NCBI GenBank assembly: GCA_945860165.1
Contig: CAMAPL010000002.1
Location: 62,001 to 126,000, forward strand
Length of the DNA: 64,000 bases
Source of the DNA: Rhizobium sp. Q54
GTDB lineage: Bacteria; Pseudomonadota; Alphaproteobacteria; Micropepsales; Micropepsaceae
Direction: 5' to 3'
Shown piece by piece: positions 7,988 to 16,020 of this stretch. The position numbers and the translations under genes are program-made. The number at the start of each line of letters is the position of its first letter. Position 1 is the stretch's first letter. Under the pieces are notes generated by a model that worked only from the letters and a program-made list of their open reading frames with translations, was not told the DNA's origin and did no database searches.

Positions 7988-8548
7988 TCAGATTCGCTCC
8001 GACAGCTTGATGGCGATACGGCAGCCGGCCTTGATGGTTTCGCTGAGCAGCTTGTAGCCCGGCGCCTGCTCGGCGCCTGCCGCCAGCGCGGTGTCGCGAT
8101 GGGCGGCTTCGTCGGCACGAAAATCCTCGACGGCGGATTTCAGGGCGGGGTCCTTGCCGTCTTCCAGGGCCGCGATCTGGGCGGCGTAATGCTCATCGAT
8201 CACTTCCTCGACCGCGGCGGTGCAGGCGAAGGCGGCCTTCTCGCCCATCGCGGCAGTGGCCGCCCCCAGCGCAAACCCGGCGATGCGCCACACCGGCTCC
8301 AGCGCCGTGGGTCGCACCCGGCGCTCATTGATCATCTTGTCGAAGGTCTTCAGATGCCGCTGTTCCTGCTCGGCCATGTGCGCAATGGTTGCGACGCTGC
8401 GTTCGGTGCCCTGGCGCCGTCGCAGCACCGCAAGCTGGCCTTCATAAATGCGCACCGCGCCATATTCCCCGGCATGATCCACCCGGATCATCGCTTCGAT
8501 ATCAGGGGCGCCATTTCCGGGAGAGGGGGGCTTGGGCTTGCGGGTCAT
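7988..8548 (-). CDS. coq7: Demethoxyubiquinone hydroxylase (Coq7 family)
   Basis: The 186-residue protein is a di-iron carboxylate monooxygenase that performs the last ring hydroxylation in ubiquinone synthesis. The iron ligands sit in two EX(n)EXXH-type sets: VDHAGEYGA with EQEQRHL, and VEEVIDEHY with RADEAAHRD. The start at 8548 overlaps the dsbB stop by four bases, so coq7 is the second gene of a dsbB-coq7 pair. Its end lies two bases from the convergent HNH gene. Confidence 0.93.
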   Translation of the reverse strand: MTRKPKPPSPGNGAPDIEAMIRVDHAGEYGAVRIYEGQLAVLRRRQGTERSVATIAHMAEQEQRHLKTFDKMINERRVRPTALEPVWRIAGFALGAATAAMGEKAAFACTAAVEEVIDEHYAAQIAALEDGKDPALKSAVEDFRADEAAHRDTALAAGAEQAPGYKLLSETIKAGCRIAIKLSERI

Positions 8549-9138
8549 GCGCGCTTCCGCAGCAGCAGGACCGTGCCGATTGCCGCTGCGCCCAGCGAGA
8601 AGATGGCATTGTAAGCGGCCAGCGACAGGCCAAAAAGGCTCCAGGTCACCGCGTTGCAACTAATCTGCGGATCGGGATCGCCGCTGCCGACGATATAGGG
8701 CTTGGCCACCGAACAGGCATCCGGCCCGGGCAGCAGTCCGGCCTGCATGCCGGTCTGATAGGCGGCGATCAAACCCGATACCGCCACCAGGACTATCGCC
8801 AGCAGCACGAGCCCGCGCATGTCTTTCTGTGTTGCGGCCAGGCCCGCCAGCAGGGTGGTCACGACTGCGATGTAAGGCCACATCGGCCAGGGCTTGGCGA
8901 TCACAAGGCCCAGCACGGCCACCAGCACAATGACCGGCACCGTCAGGGCGCGCGCGTCCCATTTCCATACAGACGTACCCAGCAATCCGATCACGGCGGC
9001 GGCGATATGCGGCCAGCGTTGCCAATGGCACATCTCGCACGGGGGCAGGTGGCTCAGATACTGAAAGCCCAGCGCGCCCAGCAGCAAGGCCAGCGCCACT
9101 GCGCCCATCAATCGTGCAATTTGTGTATCAAGAATCAT
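8545..9138 (-). CDS. dsbB: Disulfide bond formation protein B
   Basis: This 197-residue inner-membrane protein has hydrophobic segments at about 8-28, 45-60, 66-83, 87-103, 110-130 and near the C-terminus. The quinone-coupled redox pair is CEMC (after SHLPP), and a second pair of periplasmic cysteines sits in PDACSVAKPY and QISCNAV, as in DsbB, which reoxidises DsbA and passes electrons to quinone. Pairing with coq7, a ubiquinone synthesis gene, is functionally suggestive. No dsbA is in the window. Confidence 0.92.
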   Translation of the reverse strand: MILDTQIARLMGAVALALLLGALGFQYLSHLPPCEMCHWQRWPHIAAAVIGLLGTSVWKWDARALTVPVIVLVAVLGLVIAKPWPMWPYIAVVTTLLAGLAATQKDMRGLVLLAIVLVAVSGLIAAYQTGMQAGLLPGPDACSVAKPYIVGSGDPDPQISCNAVTWSLFGLSLAAYNAIFSLGAAAIGTVLLLRKRA

Positions 9139-9210
9139 GACGACGAAACTTCTTCGGTCAGCGAGCGATCCGCGTTACATATAACATATCATCGCGCGAG
9201 GCATCACCCG

Positions 9211-9948
9211 TTGTTGCTTAAGTTGTTCAAGAGAAAAGCCCTGCCCAGCCACGGACTCCTCAAGGTCGCAGGACGGATGCTCGAAGTGCGGGTCCGCCTC
9301 AACCCGCGCGCGCGGCGCATGATCGTCAAGGTCAATCCGGCCACCGGCGAAGTCAGCGTCATCGCGCCGACGCGGCGCGGCCTGGCCGTGGCGCTGGATT
9401 TCGCGCGCGGCGAAACCGACTGGATCTCGGGCCAGCTTGCCAAGGTGCCGGGATCTGTCGCGCTCAAGCCCGGCGAGGTCATTCTCTTTCGCGGACATCC
9501 CCATGAAATCCGCGCCATCGCGCGCGGTCCCGCCCCGGTCTGGCGCGAAGACGGAATCATCTGGGTGCGGGGGCGTGAAGCCCATGCCTCGCGCCGTGTG
9601 CTGGATTTTCTCAAGCGCGAGGCTCGCGCCTTGTTCGAGGAGCGGGCGCTGGCCCATGCCGCGCGGGCGGGCGTCAAGCCATCGCGCATCACGGTGCGTG
9701 ATACTGCCAGCCGCTGGGGCTCCTGTTCTTCGGCGCGGTCGTTGTCCTTTTCCTGGCGGCTGATTCTGGCGCCAGATTTTGTGCTGGATTATGTGGTGGC
9801 GCATGAAGTCGCGCATTTGCGCGAAATGAACCACAGCCCGCGCTTCTGGGCGCATGTGCGCGAATTGGTGCCCAATTTGGACATGCCGCAAAACTGGTTG
9901 AAGCTGAATGGCCGCGAACTTCAGAGATACAAAGCCGTAACGGGCTAG
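9211..9948 (+). CDS. YgjP-like metal-dependent hydrolase (M48/DUF45 family)
   Basis: The roughly 245-residue protein has an N-terminal beta domain ([20 protein letters not shown]) and a C-terminal zinc-peptidase domain with [11 protein letters not shown] and the [13 protein letters not shown] motif (HExxH plus third His). The start is unsure: TTG codons at 9211 and 9214 give the usual LLKLFKR-rich lead, while ATG 9277 would remove 22 residues. It diverges from dsbB across about 70 bases and its stop overlaps the end of pbp1A. Substrate unknown. Confidence 0.85.
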   Translation: MLLKLFKRKALPSHGLLKVAGRMLEVRVRLNPRARRMIVKVNPATGEVSVIAPTRRGLAVALDFARGETDWISGQLAKVPGSVALKPGEVILFRGHPHEIRAIARGPAPVWREDGIIWVRGREAHASRRVLDFLKREARALFEERALAHAARAGVKPSRITVRDTASRWGSCSSARSLSFSWRLILAPDFVLDYVVAHEVAHLREMNHSPRFWAHVRELVPNLDMPQNWLKLNGRELQRYKAVTG

Positions 9949-11960
9949 CCGCCGAACAACCCGTTGAGGATGCGCTGGAAGGCGTCGGGTTTTTTTGGCG
10001 TATCTTCTGGCTCCAGAGCGTCCTGGACTACGCTCTGCTGAGCCGACGCGACCAGGGTGGTGCCGATCAGCGGCCGCGACGGCATGGCATGCCCGGCATT
10101 CTCCATGAAGGTCTTGAAGATGCGCGCCGGCAAGCCGCCGCCGGTCGCCTTGAGCATCGGGGCATTGTTGTCATTGCCGATCCACACGCCGCAGACCAGA
10201 TCGGCAGTGAAGCCCACGAACCAGGCATCGCGGAAATCCTGGGTGGTGCCGGTCTTGCCAGCAGTATCGCGGCCTTCCAGCCGCGCCGCCTTGCCGGTGC
10301 CGCTGACCAGCGTCTCCATCATCAGCCGCGTCATCTGGATATTGTTATTGGCGCTCATCACCGCATCACTGCCGGGCGGAGTGCGCTGGTACAGGATTTT
10401 TCCGGCCTTGGTACGGATTTTCAGGATGCCGAACGGTTCGACCGCGATGCCGCCATTGGCGAAGGGCGCATAGGCGCCGGTCAGTTCCAGCGGTGTCACG
10501 CCCGAGGTGCCCAGCGCCAGCGACGAGACTTCCATCAGCGGCGACGAGATGCCGAGCCGCCGCGCGGTGCGCGCCACTTCGTGCGGGCCGACTTCGGCGG
10601 TGAGCTGGGCGGCGACCGAGTTGGAGGATTGCGCAAAGGCCTGTATCAACGGCATCTCGCCCTTGAAGCGGCCTTCGTAATCCTGCGGCTTCCAGCCATT
10701 GATATTCACCGGCGCGGCATTGACGGTTTCTTCCGGCACATGGCCATGCTCCAGCGCCGCCAGATAAACGAAGGGCTTGAAGGCGCTGCCCGGCTGGCGC
10801 ACCGCATCGGTGGTGCGGTTGAAGGTCGAAGCGGAATAACTGCGGCCGCCCACCATGGCGCGCACCGCGCCATCCGGCGTTATCGCCACCAGCGCTGCCT
10901 GGCCGGCATTCAGGGCTTCACCATCGCCGGCCAGCCCGCGCGTGACGGCGAGTTCCGCCATAGTCTGGGTTGCCAGATCGAAACTGGTTTCGACAAAGAT
11001 CGGCTCGGCGGACGCGCCGATATAGTTGGACAGGCGCGACACGATCCAGTCCGCGAACCAGCCAGCGCCCGGCGTGCCGGTGACATGGACGATGCGCGGC
11101 CGCGTCGCCTGCGCCATGGTGCGGGTATCGTCGTCGATGTATCCGACATCCTGCATGGCGCGCAGCACGATGCGGGCGCGGGTCAGCGAGGCGTCAGTGT
11201 CGGCAATCGGATTGTAGCGGGCGGGCGCCTTGACGCTGCCCGCGATCATGGCGGCTTCGGTCAGGCCCAGTTCGCTCGCGTTCTTGCCGAAGAATTTCTG
11301 CGCCGCCGCTTCGATGCCATAGACGCCGGCGCCGAAATAAACCCGGTTGAGATACAGGGTCAGCAGTTGGTTCTTGGAATATCGCGACTCCAGATACACC
11401 GCCAGCATGGCTTCCTGCACCTTGCGCTCATAGGTGCGCCCCGGACTGAGGAACAGGTTCTTCGCCAGCTGCTGGGTAAGGGTCGAGCCGCCTTGCACCA
11501 CGCGGCCCGCCGCCATGTTGGTGATCGCGGCGCGCACCAGGCCGATGGGATCGATGCCCAGATGACTGCGGAAGCGGCGATCCTCGACGGCGATGAAAGC
11601 ATTGGAGACGTAATCGGGCAGGTCTTCGGCCTTCACCATCTGGCCCTGGGTCAGGCCGCGGCGAGCGATCTGGCGGCCACGGTCATCCAGGATGGTGATG
11701 TCCTGCGACGGGCCGCTGACCATCAGGTTGCCGACATCGGGCAGATTGGACAGGAAATGCGAGAAGAACAGTGCGCCAAAAATGAGTGCCCAGGCCCCCA
11801 ACATCACCAGCACATAAGGCCATGTGGCGCGGCGTTTGGACGGGTGGGGCGCGGAATCGGCATGGGCCGAGGTCGGGCGCGAAGTGGGATTGGGCGCGCG
11901 CGTCCGGCGGCGCGGAGTGGGCGCGGGGGGCGGTTCTGATCGGGACGGGGGCCTTGCCAT
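9945..11960 (-). CDS. mrcA: Penicillin-binding protein 1A (bifunctional peptidoglycan synthase)
   Basis: The 671-residue class A PBP has a proline/arginine-rich cytoplasmic tail (1-45), one membrane anchor (about 47-70), and a GT51 glycosyltransferase domain with [12 protein letters not shown] at 126-137 and the [12 protein letters not shown] motif. Its transpeptidase domain has SxxK as SAFK (392-395), SxN as SSN (445-447) and KTGT (569-572). All catalytic motifs are intact. It polymerises glycan strands and cross-links peptides on the periplasmic face. A double-hairpin repeat lies just upstream of its start. Members of this shorter form are often named PBP1A or PbpC; I use the general class A assignment. 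Confidence 0.93.
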   Translation of the reverse strand: MARPPSRSEPPPAPTPRRRTRAPNPTSRPTSAHADSAPHPSKRRATWPYVLVMLGAWALIFGALFFSHFLSNLPDVGNLMVSGPSQDITILDDRGRQIARRGLTQGQMVKAEDLPDYVSNAFIAVEDRRFRSHLGIDPIGLVRAAITNMAAGRVVQGGSTLTQQLAKNLFLSPGRTYERKVQEAMLAVYLESRYSKNQLLTLYLNRVYFGAGVYGIEAAAQKFFGKNASELGLTEAAMIAGSVKAPARYNPIADTDASLTRARIVLRAMQDVGYIDDDTRTMAQATRPRIVHVTGTPGAGWFADWIVSRLSNYIGASAEPIFVETSFDLATQTMAELAVTRGLAGDGEALNAGQAALVAITPDGAVRAMVGGRSYSASTFNRTTDAVRQPGSAFKPFVYLAALEHGHVPEETVNAAPVNINGWKPQDYEGRFKGEMPLIQAFAQSSNSVAAQLTAEVGPHEVARTARRLGISSPLMEVSSLALGTSGVTPLELTGAYAPFANGGIAVEPFGILKIRTKAGKILYQRTPPGSDAVMSANNNIQMTRLMMETLVSGTGKAARLEGRDTAGKTGTTQDFRDAWFVGFTADLVCGVWIGNDNNAPMLKATGGGLPARIFKTFMENAGHAMPSRPLIGTTLVASAQQSVVQDALEPEDTPKKPDAFQRILNGLFGG

Positions 11961-12037
11961 TCCGCTGTTCTAGAAGCCAGGTGTTAACGCGCGTTAAACA
12001 ATTTCTTAATGGGCCTTGCGGGGGCGACCATTAACCC

Positions 12038-12132
12038 GGAGCGACCAGCAACCCTAGCGGGAGCGAGGGCCCCGCGCGCTTCGCGCGCTATTAATCTGAA
12101 GGGGCGCTCCGCGCCCGTTCGGCGCGACCATT
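12038..12132 (-). repeat. Double-hairpin dispersed repeat, copy A
   Basis: A 95-nt element aligns along its whole length with 22497-22590. On the minus strand it begins AATGGTCGCGCC, then a GGGCGC/GCGCCC hairpin, a short AT-rich spacer (CAGATTAATA) and a second hairpin GCGCGC-GAA-GCGCGC, ending in GCTCC. It starts six bases after the stop of the response-regulator gene. A fragment with the same TTAATGGTCGC opening follows at about 12002-12035, as if a second copy had been truncated. No T-run follows, so it is not a simple intrinsic terminator. Confidence 0.7.
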
Positions 12133-12138
12133 AAAGAA

Positions 12139-12777
12139 TCACGCCGAAAGCCTGTAGCCGCCGCCCTCGGTAAGCAGGATCTGCGCCCGGGCCGGGTCCC
12201 GCTCGATCTTCTTGCGCAGGCGGTAAATGTGGGTTTCCAGGGTATGGGTGGCGACCGCCGGGCCATAACCCCAGACTTCATGCAGCAGGATTTCGCGCGG
12301 TACGGTCCCGGCATTGGCATGGAGAAACTTGAGGATATTGGTTTCCATCTCCGTCAGCCGCACCTTGCGGGCACCGGCCTGCAGCAGTTTGGCGGACGGG
12401 TGGAAGGTATAAGGCCCGATCCTGACCGCCGCGTCGCCGCCGCCGGCATGGTGGGTGGACAAGGCACGCAGCCGCGCCAGCAGCGCGGAAAAGCGGAACG
12501 GTTTTGCTAGGCTTTCCTGCGTGGTCGCGCCTTCGCTATCGCCCAGCAGCAGCACGGGACAGGCCAGGCCGACCGCGCGCAAATCGGTGGCCACGCCGCC
12601 CCCATTTTCCAGGCCGATAATGGCGAAGGCGAATGGGCCACTGTGCACCGCATGGGCGGCGTCTTCGCCACTGCACGCCGCCACCACCGCATAGCCCTCA
12701 TGCTGAAGCTGTTCGGCAAGGCTGTCGCGCAGCACCGTGTCGGCTTCTGCCAGAAGGATGCGAGCGGTATTCGGCAT
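12139..12777 (-). CDS. OmpR-type response regulator with a degenerate receiver domain
   Basis: The 212-residue protein has a receiver-like domain (1-110) and a C-terminal winged helix (about 120-212; LTEMETNILKFLHANAG, then VATHTLETHIYRLRKKIE, then LLTEGGGYRLSA). The receiver keeps acidic residues near the start (LLAEADTVLRDSL) and the switch lysine (LAKPF). However, the phospho-acceptor strand reads FAFAIIGLENGGG, with Gly where Asp is expected, so phosphorylation is unlikely. No histidine kinase gene is adjacent. Probably a phosphorylation-independent DNA-binding regulator; targets unknown. The start at 12777 is chosen because the upstream extension has no family match. Confidence 0.85.
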   Translation of the reverse strand: MPNTARILLAEADTVLRDSLAEQLQHEGYAVVAACSGEDAAHAVHSGPFAFAIIGLENGGGVATDLRAVGLACPVLLLGDSEGATTQESLAKPFRFSALLARLRALSTHHAGGGDAAVRIGPYTFHPSAKLLQAGARKVRLTEMETNILKFLHANAGTVPREILLHEVWGYGPAVATHTLETHIYRLRKKIERDPARAQILLTEGGGYRLSA

Positions 12778-12927
12778 GATTCGCTTTATGAGGTTTGGGA
12801 TGACGCAGACTAGCGCGCTCGCGCGTGGGGCGGCAAATCTTGCCGGGATCCATGCGGCGCGCCTGCATAAAATTCCAGCAATAGTGCGGAAAATCTTCTG
12901 GCGTGGCGCTTGCTTCGTGACAGGGGG

Positions 12928-13617
12928 ATGATGATCTACGACCCAGTGCGCAAGACGATGGTGGCGATGCCGCCATACGGCACCCTGCGCGCGCAAACCG
13001 CCAAGCCGGCGGCGGTTGCGGACATCAAGGGCTCTCAGACTGCCGATGTGAAGGGCGTGGCCAAGGAAGAAGATTTCTTCGATCACCTGTTGGACGTGGT
13101 CAATCCGCTGCAGCATCTGCCCATCATCGGTAGCATCTATCGCGCAGCCACCGGAGATCCGCTGGGTGCGGTGGAAAAGATCGCAGGCGATGCCCTGTAT
13201 GGCGGCATGTGGGGCGCGGTCACCGCCGTCGCCGATGTCGCTTTTGAAGCCATTACCGGCAAGAGCGTCAAAAACACAGTGATGGCCTGGTTCGACGATG
13301 GTGACGATACGAACACCAGCTTGGCCAGCATCAAAAACACGGTGACGGGCTGGATCGATGGCAAGGATGCGCCCAGCACCCTGGCGGCAGCGGTTTCCAT
13401 CACGCCCAAACAGTCCCTGCCGTCAGGCGAACTGCCCAGCCTGCCCATTATCGATGTCGCTTCGGCGGCGCCCGATACGCTCGACATCCTGGCGCTGACC
13501 AGCGCCTTGTCGGCCAAGGGCGTCAGCAGCGACATCACCAACCGCGCACTTTATGCCTATCGCCGCAGCATGGCCATGACGGCGCCCTATACCCCGGTTA
13601 TCGCCAGCCTCAACTGA
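12928..13617 (+). CDS. Hypothetical protein, no recognised domain
   Basis: The 229-residue protein starts at ATG 12928 (MMIYDPVRKTMVAMPPYG) behind a purine-rich AGGGGG. It has no signal peptide. Residues 50-100 are glycine/alanine-rich and mildly amphipathic (NPLQHLPIIGSIYRAATGDPLGAVEKIAGDA, broken here into its visible parts, with the GGMWGAVTAVADVAFEA helix next). Two similar short stretches follow (IKNTVTGWIDGKD and VKNTVMAWFDDGDD), an internal repeat of about 14 residues. It diverges from the response regulator over 150 bases, and the L,D-transpeptidase gene follows after 15 bases. Function unknown. Confidence 0.75.
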   Translation: MMIYDPVRKTMVAMPPYGTLRAQTAKPAAVADIKGSQTADVKGVAKEEDFFDHLLDVVNPLQHLPIIGSIYRAATGDPLGAVEKIAGDALYGGMWGAVTAVADVAFEAITGKSVKNTVMAWFDDGDDTNTSLASIKNTVTGWIDGKDAPSTLAAAVSITPKQSLPSGELPSLPIIDVASAAPDTLDILALTSALSAKGVSSDITNRALYAYRRSMAMTAPYTPVIASLN

Positions 13618-13632
13618 GGCTATCATCCTAAC

Positions 13633-14136
13633 ATGAAACTGACTGTCATCTCCGCCGCTGACGGCGCATGGCTGGATTGGGGCGCAGGCCAGCGCGCTTG
13701 CGCCATCGGTCCTGGCGGCATTGCCGTCAAGGGCGGCGAAGGCGACGGCATTACGCCGCGCGGGACCTTTGCCTTGCGCGAGATTTTCTATCGCGCCGAC
13801 CGAATCGCAAAACCCGATACCGTCTTGCCGACGCGCGCGATTGAAAAGGACGATGGCTGGTGCGATACGCCGGGTGATCCCAACTACAACCGGCTGGTGA
13901 AGCTGCCTTATCCCGCCAGTGCCGAGACTATGTGGCGAGACGATCATCTTTATGACCTGGTTCTGGTGCTGGGCTATAACGACGATCCGGTGGTGGTCGG
14001 CAAGGGCAGTGCCATCTTTCTGCACCTGGCGCGCAGCGATTATTCCCACACCCATGGTTGCGTGGCGCTCCAATATCAGGACGCGCTGGCGGCGCTGGAG
14101 CAGCTCCAGCCCGGTGATACGATTCAGATCGTCTGA
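13633..14136 (+). CDS. L,D-transpeptidase family protein (YkuD domain)
   Basis: The 167-residue protein is essentially one YkuD domain. The catalytic signature is complete in IFLHLARSDYSHTHGCVAL: an upstream His, then HGC with the nucleophilic Cys. The family either makes 3-3 peptidoglycan cross-links or attaches proteins to peptidoglycan. No signal peptide is visible, which is common in this short alphaproteobacterial subgroup and leaves its location open. It overlaps the end of convergent yggS by 13 bases. Confidence 0.88.
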   Translation: MKLTVISAADGAWLDWGAGQRACAIGPGGIAVKGGEGDGITPRGTFALREIFYRADRIAKPDTVLPTRAIEKDDGWCDTPGDPNYNRLVKLPYPASAETMWRDDHLYDLVLVLGYNDDPVVVGKGSAIFLHLARSDYSHTHGCVALQYQDALAALEQLQPGDTIQIV

Positions 14137-14801
14137 TCGTCTACCGCGCGCGTACCGAAGATGGCTGTCCCGACGCGCACATGAGTCGCGCCGAATTTTA
14201 CCGCCAGTTCGAAATCCCCGCTCATGCCCATGCTGAGATTCTGCAACCCATTGTCGCGTGCCAGCTTGGCGAGTAAGGCAAAATGCGGTGCGGCATCGTC
14301 GGCGGCGGGCGGAATGCACATCAGGCCTTCCACCGGCAGATTCTTTTCGCGCGCGGCGGAAATCAACGATGCCACCTGGCGCGGCAGCACGCCTGCCTTT
14401 TGCGGCTCCTCGCCGGTATTGACCTGTACCAGCAGGCGCGGGCATTTGCCGGTTTTGTCACGTTCGGCGGCCATTGCGTCGGCCAGCTTTTCGCGATCCA
14501 GGGTCTGGATCACATCGAACAGCGCCACCGCCTCGCGCACCTTGTTGCTCTGCAGCGGCCCGACCAGATGCAATTCCAGATCGGGAAAATCCGTTTTCAA
14601 CGCCGGATATTTCTTCTGCGCCTCCTGCACACGGTTTTCACCGAAAAGGCGTTGACCTGCCCCCAGCGCTTCGCGGATGCCGTCTTCCGGTATCGTCTTG
14701 GCGATGGCCACCAGCCTTGTTGCGGGGGCGGGTGCGGCCGCGGCCTTTCGCGCGAGCGCGATGCGGGCCAATATGGCCGCCAGATTTTCCGGAATGTTCA
14801 T
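14124..14801 (-). CDS. yggS: YggS/PROSC family pyridoxal-phosphate homeostasis protein
   Basis: The 225-residue protein has the fold-III PLP-barrel of the YggS family. The PLP lysine sits in RLVAIAKTIPED, and the conserved FGENRVQEA, HLVGPLQSNK and SMGMSGDFELAV(K)FGATHVRVGTAIFG segments are present. It carries no known catalytic activity and buffers PLP. The start codon at 14801 overlaps that of the divergent thiE-like gene (14800), so the two promoters must lie inside each other's coding region or be shared. Confidence 0.93.
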   Translation of the reverse strand: MNIPENLAAILARIALARKAAAAPAPATRLVAIAKTIPEDGIREALGAGQRLFGENRVQEAQKKYPALKTDFPDLELHLVGPLQSNKVREAVALFDVIQTLDREKLADAMAAERDKTGKCPRLLVQVNTGEEPQKAGVLPRQVASLISAAREKNLPVEGLMCIPPAADDAAPHFALLAKLARDNGLQNLSMGMSGDFELAVKFGATHVRVGTAIFGTRAVDDQTI

Positions 14802-15354
14802 GGCCGCGAACCTAGCAAGGCGTCAGGCGGGTCTCAATGACGAGATGCCGCTGGTGCTGATGACCGATGACCGCAAGGCCGATTGGGCCAGTGCGGCGGC
14901 GCGCCTGCCGCGCGGCGGTCTGGTGGTGGTGCGCAGCCGCGATGCCAGGAAGCGCGCCGCGCTGGCGTACCGTCTGCAGGGTATCGCGCCGCTGCTGATT
15001 GCCGACGATCCTGAACTGGCGGCAGATATTGGCGCGGCGGGCCTGCATCTGCCCGAGGTGCGTATCCGCGAGGCGATGCACTGGCGTGTGCGTCATCCCG
15101 ACTGGATCATCACCGCGTCGGCACATTCGCTGCGCCCGCTGATGCATGTACGCGAACTGGACGCGGTTTTTCTGTCACCGGTCTTTGTCACCACCAGCCA
15201 TAAGGGCGCGGCCATCCTGACGCCGGTGCGGGCCGCCTTCATCGCGCAGCATGGGATGGTGCCGGTCTATGCTCTGGGCGGCGTCACGCCGCGCAATGCC
15301 GCCTTACTCGCCCCCGCCTTCAGCGGCATCGCGGCGATCTCGCTATTGGTCTGA
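14800..15354 (+). CDS. Thiamine phosphate synthase-like protein (TMP-TENI domain)
   Basis: The 184-residue TIM-barrel protein of the ThiE/TenI superfamily has PLVLMTDDRKADW near the start, GLHLPE, ITASAHS, LSPVFVTTSHKG and the phosphate-binding end VYALGGVTPRNAALL. It is shorter than E. coli ThiE (211 residues). The role as true thiamine phosphate synthase is inferred; no other thi gene or TPP riboswitch is near. ATG 14800 fits homologues that begin with a basic LARR lead; ATG 14845 is an alternative. Confidence 0.8.
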   Translation: MAANLARRQAGLNDEMPLVLMTDDRKADWASAAARLPRGGLVVVRSRDARKRAALAYRLQGIAPLLIADDPELAADIGAAGLHLPEVRIREAMHWRVRHPDWIITASAHSLRPLMHVRELDAVFLSPVFVTTSHKGAAILTPVRAAFIAQHGMVPVYALGGVTPRNAALLAPAFSGIAAISLLV

Positions 15355-15554
15355 ACGGGCCGCTGGCAGCAAGGCCTACCGTCAGTGCTCCCGTCCCGCA
15401 ATCGTCCTGTCTTACGAAAATGCAATGAGCCCCGGCTCTAAGTCATTCCAGCATAAGCAAAAATTGCCGCTTGCGGGCAAGCCGCAATACGTTGCGCCAA
15501 TTCGGCCCCGCCGCTATAAGCCCTTTCGGCCCTGTGCCTTTAGACCCTGGGAAA

Positions 15555-16010
15555 ATGACATCTATGCGAGTTCTGCCTGCCCTGTTGTGTGCGCTGGTTC
15601 TGGCCGGCTGCGGCTCTTCCAATGACGGTACCCGGGAGATGGACACCGGTACCGGCGGCATCGTCAGCGCCTCGACCCGCATGACCCTGGGGGTCAACTC
15701 TTTCCTCTGGCATGCCTCGCTGGACACATTGCTCTTCCTGCCGCTGGTCTCGGCCGATCCGTTCGGCGGCGTCATCATTTCCGAATGGTATGTCGCGCCA
15801 GCCAGCCCGGATGAGCGGCTAAAGGTAACCGTCTACATCATGGACCGCACCCTGCGCGCCGACGGGCTCAAGGTTGTGGTGTTCCGCCAGATCCGCAACG
15901 GTGCCACCTGGGCCGAGGCCCAACCCAGCCCGGATACCGCGCACAAGCTGGAAGATGCCATCCTGACCCGGGCCCGCGAACTGCGTCTCGCCAGCGTCAC
16001 CGTCAACTAG
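15555..16010 (+). CDS. DUF3576 domain-containing lipoprotein
   Basis: The 151-residue (or 148-residue if ATG 15564 is used) precursor has a lipoprotein signal peptide ending in LVLAGC, so the mature protein is acylated at that cysteine. The rest ([21 protein letters not shown], then [12 protein letters not shown], then [11 protein letters not shown]) matches DUF3576. In Alphaproteobacteria this family is regularly encoded directly before leuS and lptE, suggesting a role in outer-membrane or LPS assembly, but its function is not known. leuS starts 10 bases downstream. Confidence 0.88.
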   Translation: MTSMRVLPALLCALVLAGCGSSNDGTREMDTGTGGIVSASTRMTLGVNSFLWHASLDTLLFLPLVSADPFGGVIISEWYVAPASPDERLKVTVYIMDRTLRADGLKVVVFRQIRNGATWAEAQPSPDTAHKLEDAILTRARELRLASVTVN

Positions 16011-16020
16011 GGCCCGAGGC

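Noticed and set aside
10089-11939. 616-codon open frame antisense to PBP1A
   Set aside because: It mirrors the codon pattern of the real gene in GC-rich DNA and has His/Arg/Gly-rich low-complexity sequence without any domain.
14680-14860. TPP riboswitch upstream of the thiE-like gene
   Set aside because: The start lies inside the divergent yggS start region and no CTGAGA-type thi-box is present.
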